A stretch of DNA of 64,000 bases from VMDJ01 sp038144195 (GTDB lineage: Bacteria; Pseudomonadota; Gammaproteobacteria; Chromatiales; Chromatiaceae), in the NCBI GenBank assembly GCA_038144195.1, contig JAYQNH010000002.1, positions 992,001-1,056,000 on the forward strand, in the 5' to 3' direction. The notes below the pieces were generated by a model that saw only the letters and a list, made by a program, of their open reading frames with translations, was not told the DNA's origin and made no database searches. Of this stretch, positions 46,902 to 57,312 are shown one piece after another. A program made the translations under genes and the position numbers. Numbering within the stretch: the first letter of the stretch is position 1; every line of letters begins with the position of its first letter.

Positions 46902-47453
46902 ATGTCAGACGCAAAGTTATTTATTGTTTCAGCCCCCTCGGGTGCCGGTAAAAGCAGCTTATTAAAAGCACTACTTGATCGTCAGCCGAAAGCGGCTTTG
47001 TCGATCTCACACACCACGCGTGCGATGCGCCCCGGCGAGATGAATGGTCAGCACTATCATTTTGTTGATGTTGAGACCTTCAAGCAGTTGGTGGAAGAGG
47101 GTGTGTTTTTAGAGCACGCGCAGGTGTTCGATAATTTTTATGGCACCTCGGCAGATGCGCTGCAGGCTCAGCTCGATGAAGGTAAGCGAGTGATCGTGGA
47201 AATCGACTGGCAGGGTGCGCGTCAGGTTAAAGCGCGATTCCCCGAGGCGACCTCGGTATTTATTCTGCCGCCCAGTGTTGAGGCACTGCGTGAGCGTTTG
47301 ATCGGGCGTGGTCAGGATAGCGATGAGATTATCGAGCGTCGGATGCGTGATGCGGAGTCGGAGATGTCGCATCAGGACGAATTTGACCTGAAGGTGATCA
47401 ACGACAATTTTGATACGGCACTGGCTGAGCTCGAAGCTATAATTGCCGGATAA
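46902..47453 (+). CDS. gmk: Guanylate kinase
   Basis: A 183-residue GMP kinase. The P-loop SAPSGAGKSSLLKAL, GMP-binding SHTTRAMRPGEMNGQHYHFV and GTSADAL are intact. The ATG at 46902 is the family start; an in-frame start at 46875 would overlap yicC. First of the gmk-rpoZ-spoT series linking GTP supply, transcription and the stringent response. Confidence 0.97.
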   Translation: MSDAKLFIVSAPSGAGKSSLLKALLDRQPKAALSISHTTRAMRPGEMNGQHYHFVDVETFKQLVEEGVFLEHAQVFDNFYGTSADALQAQLDEGKRVIVEIDWQGARQVKARFPEATSVFILPPSVEALRERLIGRGQDSDEIIERRMRDAESEMSHQDEFDLKVINDNFDTALAELEAIIAG

Positions 47454-47589
47454 GTCGAAAAATCGGCTCGAAAGCTCGCTATCTCGCTGATTTTAGGGTT
47501 TTAATGCTTGAATCAGACTAGCCGGTCGCAGAAAAACCGACTACACTGCGCCGCTCATTTTTGAATTCCCCGATGTTGGAGAAGGCCCC

Positions 47590-47877
47590 ATGGCTCGCGT
47601 TACTGTCGAAGATTGTTTGGATAATCTAGATAACCGTTTTGATTTGGTGTTGATGGCATCTAAGCGTGCACGTCAGTTAGCAAACGGAGTAGACCCGTTG
47701 TTGCCTTGGGAAAATGACAAGCCAACCGTAGTGGCATTGCGTGAAATCGCAGAAGGTTTGATCACTCCTGAGATGTTGGTTGAAGAGCCAGAGCCAGAAG
47801 ATGCAATCGATGATGAATTGGCTGCAGCGTTGGCAGGTGATCTGGGCGAGATCGAAGAACCACGCGACGAAATATAA
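47590..47877 (+). CDS. rpoZ: RNA polymerase omega subunit
   Basis: A 95-residue omega subunit. MARVTVEDCLDNLDNRFDLV and ASKRARQL are universal, followed by the acidic C-terminal tail typical of the gammaproteobacterial protein. GGAGAAGG upstream is a strong ribosome site. A strong hairpin and T tract separates it from spoT. Confidence 0.97.
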   Translation: MARVTVEDCLDNLDNRFDLVLMASKRARQLANGVDPLLPWENDKPTVVALREIAEGLITPEMLVEEPEPEDAIDDELAAALAGDLGEIEEPRDEI

Positions 47878-47889
47878 TTTCGAATACCA

Positions 47890-47946
47890 ACCCTGCGTTT
47901 GGATTCGTTACACTGAGGTGAACGGATTCAGACACAGGGTTTTTTT
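47890..47946 (+). terminator. Terminator or attenuator between rpoZ and spoT
   Basis: A 20-bp imperfect stem (47890-47909 with 47921-47940; one mismatch and three G-U pairs) with an 11-nt loop, followed by seven T (47940-47946). The T run ends immediately before the spoT GTG at 47947. The AGGG that would serve as the spoT ribosome site lies in the 3' arm. It may terminate rpoZ transcripts and limit spoT, or act as an attenuator. Confidence 0.85.
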
Positions 47947-50123
47947 GTGAGCGCAGATTTATCAGAAGGTGTGATTCAGCTAGCCGCAGAGCAAGGCGAT
48001 GAGTCCCCGCGCGCGCGTTATTTGATCAGCGACCTGTGTGCTGAACTCGAAGCTTATTTAACCCCGAGCAAGTTCGCGAGGTTTATCGCGCATATGTATT
48101 TGGTGCCGAGGCGCACGAAGGGCAGAAACGTATGTCGGGTGAGCCGTATATCTATCACCCTGTCGCCGTTGCCCGCATCCTCTCGCAGATGAAGATGGAT
48201 CATAAGTGTTTGATGGCGGCGATCTTGCACGATGTGATTGAAGACACCCCAACCGCCAAAGATCATCTGGTTGAGCTATTTGATGAAGAAATTGCTGAGC
48301 TTGTTGATGGTGTATCCAAACTGACGCATTTGAGTTTCCGCTCCAAGGAGGAAGCGCAAGCGGAAAACTTCCGCAAAATGTTGTTAGCGATGACCAAAGA
48401 TATTCGCGTCATCATGATTAAGTTGGCCGATCGTTTGCACAATATGCGCACCTTGGGTGTGATGCGTCCGGATAAGGCGCGCCGTATTGCGCGTGAGACA
48501 TTAGAGATCTATGCGCCTATTGCTAATCGCTTAGGTATTAACAGTATTCGTCATGAGCTCGAAGAGCTCGGTATGGCAGCGCATTGGCCCAACCGTTATC
48601 GCATTCTGCAGAACGCATTGAAGCGTCAGTATCAGAGCCGTCGCGAGATCATTAATAATGTTCAAAATGTGTTGATTGAGCGCTTAGAGAAAGATCATAT
48701 TCCGGCTGAGGTGTCAGGCCGTCGTAAGCGTGTTTACAGTATCTATCGCAAGATGCGCGATAAGAAACTACCGCTACATGATTTAGCGGATGTGTTTGCG
48801 TTCCGTGTGGTCGTTGATTCAGTCGATACCTGCTATCGCGTATTAGGTGCCGTGCATAACCTATACCGACCTATGCCAGGTGCGTTTAAAGATTACATCG
48901 CGATTCCTAAAGCGAATGGTTACCAATCACTGCATACCATTTTGTTTGGCCCACAAGGCACGCCGATTGAGATTCAGATCCGTACCGAAGAGATGAACTT
49001 GGTTGCAGAAGAAGGTATTGCAGCACACTGGCGTTATAAGACCGGTGAGGGCTCGCTTCAGTCTGATGCAGCTGCTGAGTGGATGCGTAATGTGATTGAG
49101 GTGCAGCAAGACTCAGGGAGCTCGCTCGAGTTCTTGGAGAATGTGAAGGTCGATCTATTCCCGATTGAGGTTTATGTGTTCACGCCACGTGGCAAGATTA
49201 TCGTCTTGCCAAAAGGTGCCACTGTGATCGACTTTGCCTATGCGGTTCACTCGGATGTAGGTAACCAGTGTGTAGCTGCGCGCGTTGATCGCCAGTTGGC
49301 ACCTCTGCGTACAAATCTTCGTAGTGGTCAGCAGATTGAAATTATTACCAAGCCAGATGCGCGACCACATCCTTCATGGTTGAATTTTGTGGTGACCGGT
49401 AAAGCGCGCGCATCGATTCGTTCTTACTTGAAGCGCCTTGAGAGTAAAGAAGCTATCGCATTGGGCCGTCGCTTATTAGAGCAAGAGGTTGAGCGGTTGC
49501 ATCCTGAATTGGGTGAGTTAACAGATGAGAGTTTGTTGCGCGTAGCAACCGAGTTTAAACACGCGACTGTTGATGAGCTGCTGAATGAGATTGGTTTAGG
49601 TAATCGTATGCCGTCACTGATCATTCGCATGTTGGCTGGTGATGTTGAGCTTGATGCAGATAACTTGGGCTATCGGTCAGGTGGCTTAGTGATTCATGGT
49701 GGCGAGGGCATGGTGGTGAGCTATGGACGTTGCTGTGGACCTATTCCAGGAGACAGTGTGCTGGGCGTCTTTAGTCCAGGTAAAGGCATTGTGGTACATC
49801 ATCACCGTTGTCCGAACTTAGGCGACTTTGAGAAGCAAGGTCAGAGCTGGGTTGATGTGCGTTGGGGTGATGAGATTGAAGGTGAGTTCATGACCATGTT
49901 GCGCATTGATGCCGGTAACCAACGCGGCATGTTGGCAACAGTAGCGTCAGCGATTGCGGCCGAAGGCTCGAATATTGAAGATGTGCACAGTGAAGAGCGC
50001 GACGGTTTGTCATCTAGCTTGCGCTTCACCTTGATGGTTAAAGATCGTCGTCATTTAGCGTCGATCATCAAGCGTGTGCGCCATATCCCTGCGGTGTTGA
50101 AGGTCGGACGTTTAGTAGGTTAA
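47947..50123 (+). CDS. spoT: Bifunctional (p)ppGpp synthetase/hydrolase SpoT (frameshifted)
   Basis: A stringent-response enzyme of about 725 residues. HD hydrolase domain (AAILHDVIEDTPTAKDH), synthetase domain (SGRRKRVYSIYRKM, then YIAIPKANGYQSLHT), TGS (YVFTPRGKIIVLPKGAT), and C-terminal ACT domain. A one-base loss in the C4 run at 48062-48065 separates the first 40 residues; correction gives EQVREVYRAYVFGAEAHEGQ. The GTG start at 47947 directly follows a terminator-like hairpin. The intact HD motif favours SpoT over RelA. Confidence 0.95.
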
Positions 50124-51269
50124 GCCTTCGAGCTTTAGCTCACCGTTCACGTTGCGAATTTCGATTTCGCCATTGGCTAGCTGTTGTAATGGCTTGCCCG
50201 CTAGCGCATAACGCCAGCCTTGTAAGAGCACGGTATCTTTTTCGCCACGAATTAATTTTTGCAGATCTTTATGTGTAGCAATCGCTTGTGGAGACAGTTG
50301 GTGCTTATCAGCCAGTAAGCGCAATGCGGCGCTCATCATATCGACCAATGCTTCTTGTTGTGGCTTAAGTGGGGTTGGGCGTTTGTTATCCACTGGCCAA
50401 CTCTCTTTATCTGAATCAGCCGCTTGGGTGATCAGGTCAACCAATGTTTTACCTTCGCGACGGACAAAGCCAGCTTCAACACCGCGCACCTTAGCGAGTG
50501 CTTCGGTGTTCTTTGGCATGCGACGGCAAAGTTCTACCATCACATCATCTTTTAACATCCATTTTTTTGGTAGGTCGCGCGAGCGCGCTTCGATCTCACG
50601 CCATTGGGCGAGAGCTTGTAATACGGCAAGCTGACGACCACGCAGGTGCTGACGACCTTTGATCTTTTGCCACGCATTTTCCGTAGGTGGTTCGTAGGTT
50701 TCAGGGTCAGCAAAAGTAGCGAACTCAGCGGCTAACCATTGCAGACGTTCTTTATCTGATAGGTTGCCGCGCATCTCGGTATACAGCTGTCCGAGATACA
50801 CCACATCATCGAGAGCGTAACGAATTTGTTGTTCATCAAGGGGACGCGCTGACCAATCGGTGCGTGATTGATCTTTCGCCAAATCAATATCCAGAATGGC
50901 TTTGACTAAATTGGCGTAACCAATTTGATCGCCATGACCGAGTAGAGCGGCAGCGGGCTGGGTATCAAAAATGGGCAGCGGAATCTTGCCGTAGTCGTGC
51001 CAGAAAATTTCGAGATCTTGGCGTGCAGCATGGAAAACATTCAGGATGCTGCCATCAAACAACAAATCGAGTAGTGGCTGAATATTGTCGAGTTTGATTG
51101 GATCAACACAGGCGGCGATCTCACCATTACAGATCTGCACGAGGCATAACTTGGGGTAATAGGTCTTCTCGCGGATAAATTCGGTATCCAGTGCGAGCCA
51201 TTCGCTACCTTTAAGGTCGTTGCACAATTGAATCAGTGCATCGGGTGTGTCGACAAAACGTTCTTGCAT
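50112..51269 (-). CDS. rnd: Ribonuclease D
   Basis: A 385-residue 3'-5' exoribonuclease for tRNA maturation. The DEDD-type active site is visible: LALDTEF (Asp, Glu), HAARQDLEIF (Asp) and YALDDVVYL (Tyr, Asp). An HRDC domain follows, with RGRQLAVLQALAQWRE. AGGA lies 6 nt before the second of two adjacent ATGs (51272, 51269). Convergent with spoT, overlapping by 12 nt. Confidence 0.94.
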   Translation of the reverse strand: MQERFVDTPDALIQLCNDLKGSEWLALDTEFIREKTYYPKLCLVQICNGEIAACVDPIKLDNIQPLLDLLFDGSILNVFHAARQDLEIFWHDYGKIPLPIFDTQPAAALLGHGDQIGYANLVKAILDIDLAKDQSRTDWSARPLDEQQIRYALDDVVYLGQLYTEMRGNLSDKERLQWLAAEFATFADPETYEPPTENAWQKIKGRQHLRGRQLAVLQALAQWREIEARSRDLPKKWMLKDDVMVELCRRMPKNTEALAKVRGVEAGFVRREGKTLVDLITQAADSDKESWPVDNKRPTPLKPQQEALVDMMSAALRLLADKHQLSPQAIATHKDLQKLIRGEKDTVLLQGWRYALAGKPLQQLANGEIEIRNVNGELKLEGLTY

Positions 51270-51371
51270 CATAGTTCCTACAGTGAGCGCGGAGTTTAGC
51301 ATTAAGCGCCGATACGCTTTAGTCGCTTGATCGGTTAAAGTGCTTTATCGATTTTTGAAGAGTTGTTTGAC

Positions 51372-52726
51372 GTGCACGTTCATATTCTAGGTATCTGCGG
51401 CACCTTTATGGGTGGCATTGCGCTGATTGCGCGAGAGCTAGGTCACACGGTGACTGGCTCTGATGCGAATGTGTATCCACCGATGAGTACACAGCTCGAG
51501 GCTGCTGGTATCACACTTACCGAAGGTTACGATCCTTCTCAACTTGAGCCGCAGCCTGATGTTGTCGTTGTGGGTAATGCGATGTCGCGCGGTAATCCGT
51601 GTGTCGAGGCGATCTTAGATAAAGGTATGCCGTACACCTCAGGTCCGCAATGGTTGGCTGAGCATGTGCTCGCTGATCGCTGGGTGCTCGCGGTTGCCGG
51701 TACGCATGGCAAAACAACCACCTCAAGTATGTTGGCGTGGATTTTAGAGAACGCCAATCTTAAAGCCTGGGTTTTTGATCGGTGGTGTTCCCGCAAACTT
51801 TGGATTATCGGCACGTGCTGGTGATGCGCCTTTCTTTGTGGTCGAGGCCGATGAATACGATACGGCGTTCTTTGATAAGCGCTCAAAGTTTGTGCATTAC
51901 CATCCACGTACGGCTGTGTTGAATAACATGGAGTTTGATCATGCGGATATCTTTGATTCACTTGCCGATATTCAGCGTCAGTTCCATCACTTGGTGCGTA
52001 CCATTCCATCGAGTGGTTTGATCGTTGCTCCAAAGAATGACCAAGCAATAAACCAGACCTTAGAGAAAGGTTGTTGGACGCCAGTGGAAACATTTGATCT
52101 CGGCGACTGGGCGACTGCGAATGAAAATCTGGATGGGACTGCATTTGATGTTAGTGTTTAAAGGTGAGTCGCAAGGTCGCCTGAGCTGGATGTTATCCGG
52201 TGAGCACAATGTATCGAATGCGTTAGCGGCCATCGCGGCTGCGCGGCATGCGGGTGTCCCTGCAGATGTCTCGATTAGTGCCTTAGCTGAATTTGAGAAT
52301 GTTAAGCGTCGCATGGAGCTGCGCGGCACTGAGAAAGGTGTTCGTGTATTTGATGACTTTGCACATCACCCAACCGCTATTGATAAAACCTTGCGTGGAT
52401 TGCGCGCGCAAGTGGGCGAGCAAAAAATTATCGCGGTTCTTGAGCCTCGCTCAAACACAATGCGTATGGGTGTGCTCACTGATCGTTTAGTAGATTCTTT
52501 AGCGGAAGCTGATGAGGTGCTGGTTTATGCGCCAAGCACGTTGAACTGGGATGCTGAAGGTGTGCTGTCGGGCTTGGGTGATAAATTAATCGTTGCCCAC
52601 GAAACCCAAGCGATCGTTGATCGTATCGCACAAACCGTCAGCGCTGATCAACATGTCTTGGTGATGAGTAACGGTGGGTTTGAAAATATTCATCAACGTA
52701 TCTTAGATGCGTTAGCAGAGAGTTAA
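51372..52726 (+). CDS. mpl: UDP-MurNAc:L-Ala-gamma-D-Glu-meso-DAP ligase Mpl (two frameshifts)
   Basis: A murein recycling ligase that joins the recovered tripeptide to UDP-MurNAc. It starts at GTG 51372 (VHILGICGTFMGGIA). The ATP site AGTHGKTTTSSMLA, central EADEYDTAFFDKRSKFV and C-terminal FDDFAHHPTAI with EPRSNTMRMG are Mpl rather than MurC features. Breaks occur at about 51762-51768 (correct reading KPGFLIGGVPANFG) and in TTT at 52157-52159 (reading DVSVKGESQG). It works with the AnmK and AmpG-like genes in the same window. Confidence 0.94.
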
Positions 52727-52729
52727 GTT

Positions 52730-53332
52730 ATGAGTGATGCGATAGCAGTGGCGATTACTGGTGCGTCAGGTGCGCAATATCCATTGCGTTTGATTGAGCA
52801 ATTGTTAGCGGCAGGACGCACAGTGCAGTTGATGTGCTCGCAGGCAGGTCAGGTTGTCTTAAATATGGAAACTGACTTGAAGGTGCCGGGTAACACCAGC
52901 GAGATGCAAAAGTTCTTTTGCGAACATTTCGGTGTGACTGATCAGCAGCTTCAGGTGTTTGGTCGTCAGCAATGGACAGCGCCGGTTGCAAGTGGCAGTA
53001 ACCCACCTGAAGCGGTGGTGGTGTGTCCTTGTACGACAGGCACATTGGCAACCATCGCGAATGGTATCTGTGATGACTTGATTGATCGTGCGGCGGATGT
53101 CGCTCTGAAAGAAAAACGTAAATTGATCTTGCTCGTGCGTGAAACGCCTTTCTCAAGTATTCATTTACAAAACATGCTCACCTTGTCACAAGCAGGTGCG
53201 GTGATCATGCCGGCAAACCCTGGTTTTTATTTCAAACCAACAAATATTGATGAGATCGTCGACTTTATGGTTTCGCGCATCTTGGATCATTTGAACGTGC
53301 CACATAACATAGGCGCACGTTGGGGTGAGTGA
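52730..53332 (+). CDS. ubiX: Flavin prenyltransferase UbiX
   Basis: A 200-residue enzyme making prenylated FMN for the UbiD decarboxylase in ubiquinone synthesis. VAITGASGAQYPLRLIEQL, VVVCPCTTGTLATIANG and LLVRETPFSSIHLQNML are signatures. It starts 3 nt after the mpl stop, so probably co-transcribed, and abuts the convergent dedA stop. Confidence 0.95.
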   Translation: MSDAIAVAITGASGAQYPLRLIEQLLAAGRTVQLMCSQAGQVVLNMETDLKVPGNTSEMQKFFCEHFGVTDQQLQVFGRQQWTAPVASGSNPPEAVVVCPCTTGTLATIANGICDDLIDRAADVALKEKRKLILLVRETPFSSIHLQNMLTLSQAGAVIMPANPGFYFKPTNIDEIVDFMVSRILDHLNVPHNIGARWGE

Positions 53333-53929
53333 TTAGCGCTTTGATTTAATCAGCGCGATAACGCCAATACCGATAAACAGCGCGAGTGCTGCGCTTAGCC
53401 AAGTGCTGAGATCGCCTTGGTCAATCAGAGAGCCTAAAACAATGCCAGGTGCTAAATAAGCCGGCGCCCAAAGTAAGGCAGAAAAAATATTCGCGGCATA
53501 AAAGCGTGTAGGCTTCATACCCATCAGGCCAGCGATAAGTGGAATGATGGCGCGGATCGGGCCAAAGAAGCGACCAATGATCACGCTGAGCTCACCCCAT
53601 TTTTCAAAGAAGGCATGTCCCTTTTCTAAATGCTCGGGATGTTTTTCAAACCATGAAAGATGTTTCGATGCGCTCTCAAAATGTCGACCGAGTTGAAAGC
53701 TAATCGCATCACCGATAATCGCGCCTGCAACTGCCCACGCCATCATGGGCCAAAATTCTAAGGTGCCATTACCAATCAATGTGCCGGCACCTAATAAGAT
53801 CACCACGCCAGGCACAAGAATGCCAACAATGGCGAGGGATTCAGCAAGTGCGATGAGAAGGATCACCCAACCCGCATGTTGCGGGTGAGTGTTGATCCAA
53901 ACAAGGAGTTGATCGAAAACTTCGGTCAA
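53333..53929 (-). CDS. DedA family membrane protein
   Basis: A 198-residue polytopic membrane protein of the DedA/SNARE-associated family, whose members are lipid carrier or undecaprenyl-phosphate transporters. IGRFFGPIRAIIPLIAGLMGM is the family motif and AGAIIGDAISFQLGR the first conserved hairpin. It overlaps the hemL stop by 4 nt (ATGA), so the two are coupled. The exact substrate is unknown. Confidence 0.92.
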   Translation of the reverse strand: MTEVFDQLLVWINTHPQHAGWVILLIALAESLAIVGILVPGVVILLGAGTLIGNGTLEFWPMMAWAVAGAIIGDAISFQLGRHFESASKHLSWFEKHPEHLEKGHAFFEKWGELSVIIGRFFGPIRAIIPLIAGLMGMKPTRFYAANIFSALLWAPAYLAPGIVLGSLIDQGDLSTWLSAALALFIGIGVIALIKSKR

Positions 53930-55203
53930 AGTGTTTTAAAGACTTTCGCTGCAGCTTCGATGCTGTTGTTGAGGTCTTCATCGGTATGTGCAATAGACAC
54001 AAAGCCGGCTTCATACGCTGATGGTGCGAGATAAACACCTTCGTTCAACATGCCGTGGAAGAACTTCTTAAAGCGTTCTTGATCGCAAGCGGTGGTCTCA
54101 GCAAAGTTAGTGACCTTTGCGGCATCGGTGAAGAACAAACCAAACATGCCGCCTGCATGGTTCTCTGTCATCGGGATGCCGGCTGACTGAGCTTCGCTCA
54201 TCATGCCGTTAACGAGTGTCTCGACCTTGGCAGAGAGTTGCGCATGGAAACCCTCAGCGCTGAGTAGCTCGAGTGTTTTTAAACCAGCTGCCATCGCAAC
54301 AGGATTACCTGACAAAGTGCCTGCCTGATAAACAGGGCCTAACGGTGCGATGTGTTCCATGATGTCGCGACGACCACCGAAAGCACCGACTGGCATGCCG
54401 CCACCAATGATCTTGCCGAGGGTGGTGAGATCTGGCTTTACGCCATACATGGCTTGTGCGCCGCCAAGTGCCACACGGAAGCCGGTCATGACTTCATCAA
54501 AGATCAGTACGCTTTTGTATTCATCACAAACAGCGCGCAAGGTTTCGAGGAAGCCGTCAACTGGTGGAATGCAGTTCATGTTGCCAGCAACCGGCTCAAC
54601 AATGATGCAGGCAATCTGATCACCGATCTGCGAGAAGGTTTCACGCACTTGATCAGCATCGTTGTAGTTCAAAGTAATGGTGTGCTCGGCTAATGCAGCA
54701 GGTACGCCAGGTGATGAAGGCTCACCTAAAGTGAGTGCGCCAGAGCCTGCTTTAACCAGTAAAGAATCTGAGTGACCGTGATAACAACCTTCAAACTTCA
54801 CGATCTTGTCGCGACCAGTAAAACCACGAGCCAAACGAATCGCTGACATGGTGGCTTCGGTGCCCGAAGAAGTCATACGCACCATATCCATGCTTGGGAC
54901 GATCTTGCAGATCATGTCTGCCATGGTGGTTTCCATTTCGGTTGGTGCGCCAAATGACAGACCACGGAGTGCTGCTTCGCGAACCGCTTCGATCACTTCG
55001 TCATGTGCGTGACCTAAAATCATCGGACCCCATGAGCCGACATAGTCGATGTAACGCTTGCCATCAGGATCGGTGAAGTAAGCGCCTTTCGCATGATCAA
55101 CAAAAACCGGATCACCACCGACACCTTTAAAGGCACGTACGGGTGAGTTCACACCACCTGGGATGTGCTTCTGGGCTTTTTCAAGACGATTTTGTGCGGT
55201 CAT
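53926..55203 (-). CDS. hemL: Glutamate-1-semialdehyde 2,1-aminomutase
   Basis: A PLP enzyme of the C5 haem pathway making 5-aminolevulinate. It starts MTAQNRLEKAQKHIPGGVNS at 55203, with GGAG 7 nt upstream inside the thiE stop region; the longer start at 55218 is not needed. The PLP lysine is in TTLGKIIGGGMPVGAFG and SSGTEATMSAIRLARG binds the cofactor phosphate. 425 residues, no frame break. Confidence 0.97.
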   Translation of the reverse strand: MTAQNRLEKAQKHIPGGVNSPVRAFKGVGGDPVFVDHAKGAYFTDPDGKRYIDYVGSWGPMILGHAHDEVIEAVREAALRGLSFGAPTEMETTMADMICKIVPSMDMVRMTSSGTEATMSAIRLARGFTGRDKIVKFEGCYHGHSDSLLVKAGSGALTLGEPSSPGVPAALAEHTITLNYNDADQVRETFSQIGDQIACIIVEPVAGNMNCIPPVDGFLETLRAVCDEYKSVLIFDEVMTGFRVALGGAQAMYGVKPDLTTLGKIIGGGMPVGAFGGRRDIMEHIAPLGPVYQAGTLSGNPVAMAAGLKTLELLSAEGFHAQLSAKVETLVNGMMSEAQSAGIPMTENHAGGMFGLFFTDAAKVTNFAETTACDQERFKKFFHGMLNEGVYLAPSAYEAGFVSIAHTDEDLNNSIEAAAKVFKTL

Positions 55204-55214
55204 GCTGTTCTCCA

Positions 55215-55838
55215 TCAAGCATCGAAGAGGTTGCAGATTGATTGTGCGGCAAGGGTGATATCGGGTGCGCCAAACACGCCATTCACCACTGCCAACATTT
55301 CGGCACCTGAATTAATCAGGGGGCGCCATTGTCTTGGGTAATACCGCCAATCGCAACCACAGGGACATTGAGCTGTTTCTTTGCCTCGACCAATACGTCA
55401 TGGCTTACGGCAGGTGCGTTCGGTTTGGTGCTCGAATTAAAAAAGCGACCGAAGGCGACATAGCTGGCACCTAATGATTGCGCAGCTTTTGCACGATCAA
55501 TATCGGCATAGCATGAGACGCCAATGGCGGCGTCATCGCCTAACAAGTTCGCGCGCCTTTTCAAACGATGCATCGGTGTGACCAAGATGCACGCCATCTG
55601 CATTCACGGCTTTGGCAAGCTCGATATCATCATTCACAATAAAAATGACGTCGTTGGTTTTGCAGACCTCTGCGATGGCAGTGGCTTCTTTCAGTCGCAA
55701 CGCAGCATCATCAGACTTATCTCGATATTGAATGATGCGAGCACCACCTTGGATCGCTTTGAGCACTTGCAGCGCGACATCGTCGCCTTTGAAGCGACTA
55801 TCGGTGATGGCATATAAACCGCGCCAGTTGTGCATCAT
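55215..55838 (-). CDS. thiE: Thiamine-phosphate synthase (two frameshifts)
   Basis: Joins HMP-PP and thiazole phosphate. The N-terminal strand WRGLYAITDSRF, RIIQYRDKSDDA and VHLGHTDASFEKAREL lie in the first frame. GVSCYADIDRAKAAQ, then YVAFGRFFNSSTKPNAP lies in the second, and SGAEMLAVVNGVFG in the third. Breaks at about 55546 (one base gained) and in the G5 run 55319-55323 (one base lost). The three parts are in order and together give the normal length of about 207 residues. Coupled to thiD by ATGA. Confidence 0.92.
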
Positions 55839-56606
55839 GACAAGCGCCTATTCGGAAGATGTTGACCGTCGCTCACCTGTTCACCGCGAGAAAGTGCGCC
55901 CCAGGTAAAAGCTTGAGCTTGTTGTGCGGCATCTAAGATATCGCCAGTCTTTGCGAGCTCACAGGTCAATGCAGTGGCTAAGGTGCAGCCAGAACCGTGG
56001 TAGGTGTGCGGCAATCTTGGCCATTCATATTGCTGGTGCTGATCACGTGTAAAGAGTGTGTTGTGCACCATGTCATCGTTTGCTTCATCTGCACCGGTAA
56101 ATAGCACATGCTGCGTACCCCTATGCATTAAAGCTTTGCCTGCTTCTGACATGTCATTGCAATCGCTAAGTGATCTTGCTTCAGCACGATTCGGCGTGAG
56201 GCAGGTTTAGCCAAGGTAGCCAATCGGTTTTGAGGTGATCAATCAGCGCTTGGTTGCTGAGTGATTCACCGCCGCCTGCACGTAATACCGGGTCCAAAGT
56301 CACAGGACGTTTCAAATCGATCAAGCGAGGTGCAAGCCATTGCGCAATTGCTAGATCACCGAGCAGTCCAACTTTGATGGCATCAATCTGAACATCGTTG
56401 ATCAGTCGCTCGAATTGATCTGCCAAGGCATCCACAGGTTGTGGAGAAACGGCATACACATTCTTGGTGTTCTGAGAGGTTAGGAAGGAGACGAGGGAAA
56501 ATACGCGGCAGCCAAGGGCGGCGCCTGTCTCGATGTCGGCCTGAATGCCGGCACCGCCGGTTGGTTCGTGTCCGCCGATAACCTGAATGTGGTGTGTTGT
56601 TTGCAT
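55835..56606 (-). CDS. thiD: Hydroxymethylpyrimidine/phosphomethylpyrimidine kinase (frameshifted)
   Basis: Phosphorylates HMP twice to feed ThiE. GGHEPTGGAGIQADIETGAA at the N-terminus and HGSGCTLATALTCELA near the C-terminus are the ribokinase-fold signatures. A one-base gain in TTT at 56206-56208 breaks the frame; correction reads WLTCLTPNRAEARSLS, the expected NRAEA region. About 256 residues. Overlaps thiE by 4 nt. Confidence 0.92.
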
Positions 56607-56697
56607 GTGCGCATGGTATCAGGCAGAAATGCCTATGTTTCATGATGTTGAGACCGGCTTTGTCTCTGGCAAACTAACCAAAAATTTTGGAGTAAAA

Positions 56698-56862
56698 ATG
56701 AAAACTTACCTGTGTGTCGTGTGCGGCTATATCTACGATCCCGCCATTGGTGATCCCGATCACGGCATTGCGCCGGGTACAGATTGGGCCGATGTGCCCG
56801 ATGATTGGACCTGTCCAGAGTGTGGTGTGAGCAAGCAAGACTTTGAAATGATTGCTTTTTAG
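56698..56862 (+). CDS. Rubredoxin
   Basis: A 54-residue single-iron electron carrier. The two iron-binding knuckles are CVVCGY near residue 6 and CPECGVSK near residue 39, with the GIAPGTDWADVPDDW loop between them. GGAG at 56689-56692 fixes the start at 56698. It precedes an A-type Fe-S protein gene in the same direction, 69 nt away. Confidence 0.96.
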   Translation: MKTYLCVVCGYIYDPAIGDPDHGIAPGTDWADVPDDWTCPECGVSKQDFEMIAF

Positions 56863-56931
56863 TGGACAAGGTAGCGAAGTTTTCAGGCGGAAATGCTAAA
56901 ATAAATTATCGATTTTTTAAGGTGGTGAAAA

Positions 56932-57291
56932 ATGACTGCAGTTTTAACAGATGCTGAAGTAGCTTTGACCGGCAGCGCGCAGACCAAAATGGCTGAGCTG
57001 ATGGGTCAAGTAGAAGAAAACATTGCGGGCGTCCGTGTCTTCGCAACCCCAGGTGGTTGTAGTGGCGTGAGCTTTGGTATGACTTTCTCTGATCAACTCA
57101 ATCCTGAAGACATGGTACGTGAGTACGATGGTTTGAAAGTGATTGTTGATCCAGCAACCCTAGAGCATATCCGAGGCGTTGAGATCGACTTCGTTGGTGA
57201 AGATAACGATGCACGCTTCGTGTTTAACAACCTAGCACCTCAAGGTGGCGGCGGTTGTGGTACTTGCGGCGCACAAGGTGGTTGTTCGTAA
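56932..57291 (+). CDS. A-type iron-sulfur carrier family protein (HesB/IscA-like)
   Basis: A 119-residue member of the HesB/IscA family. The first conserved cysteine is in FATPGGCSGVSFGM. The C-terminus is unusual: GGGGCGTCGAQGGC, with three cysteines spaced differently from the CGCG end of ErpA and IscA, and glycine-rich. A bona fide ErpA is also encoded in this window (63360-63710), so this is a divergent second member. Adjacent to rubredoxin; a role in Fe-S or iron electron carrier assembly is inference. Confidence 0.85.
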   Translation: MTAVLTDAEVALTGSAQTKMAELMGQVEENIAGVRVFATPGGCSGVSFGMTFSDQLNPEDMVREYDGLKVIVDPATLEHIRGVEIDFVGEDNDARFVFNNLAPQGGGGCGTCGAQGGCS

Positions 57292-57312
57292 TTCTTACGA
57301 ATCGCACAAAAT

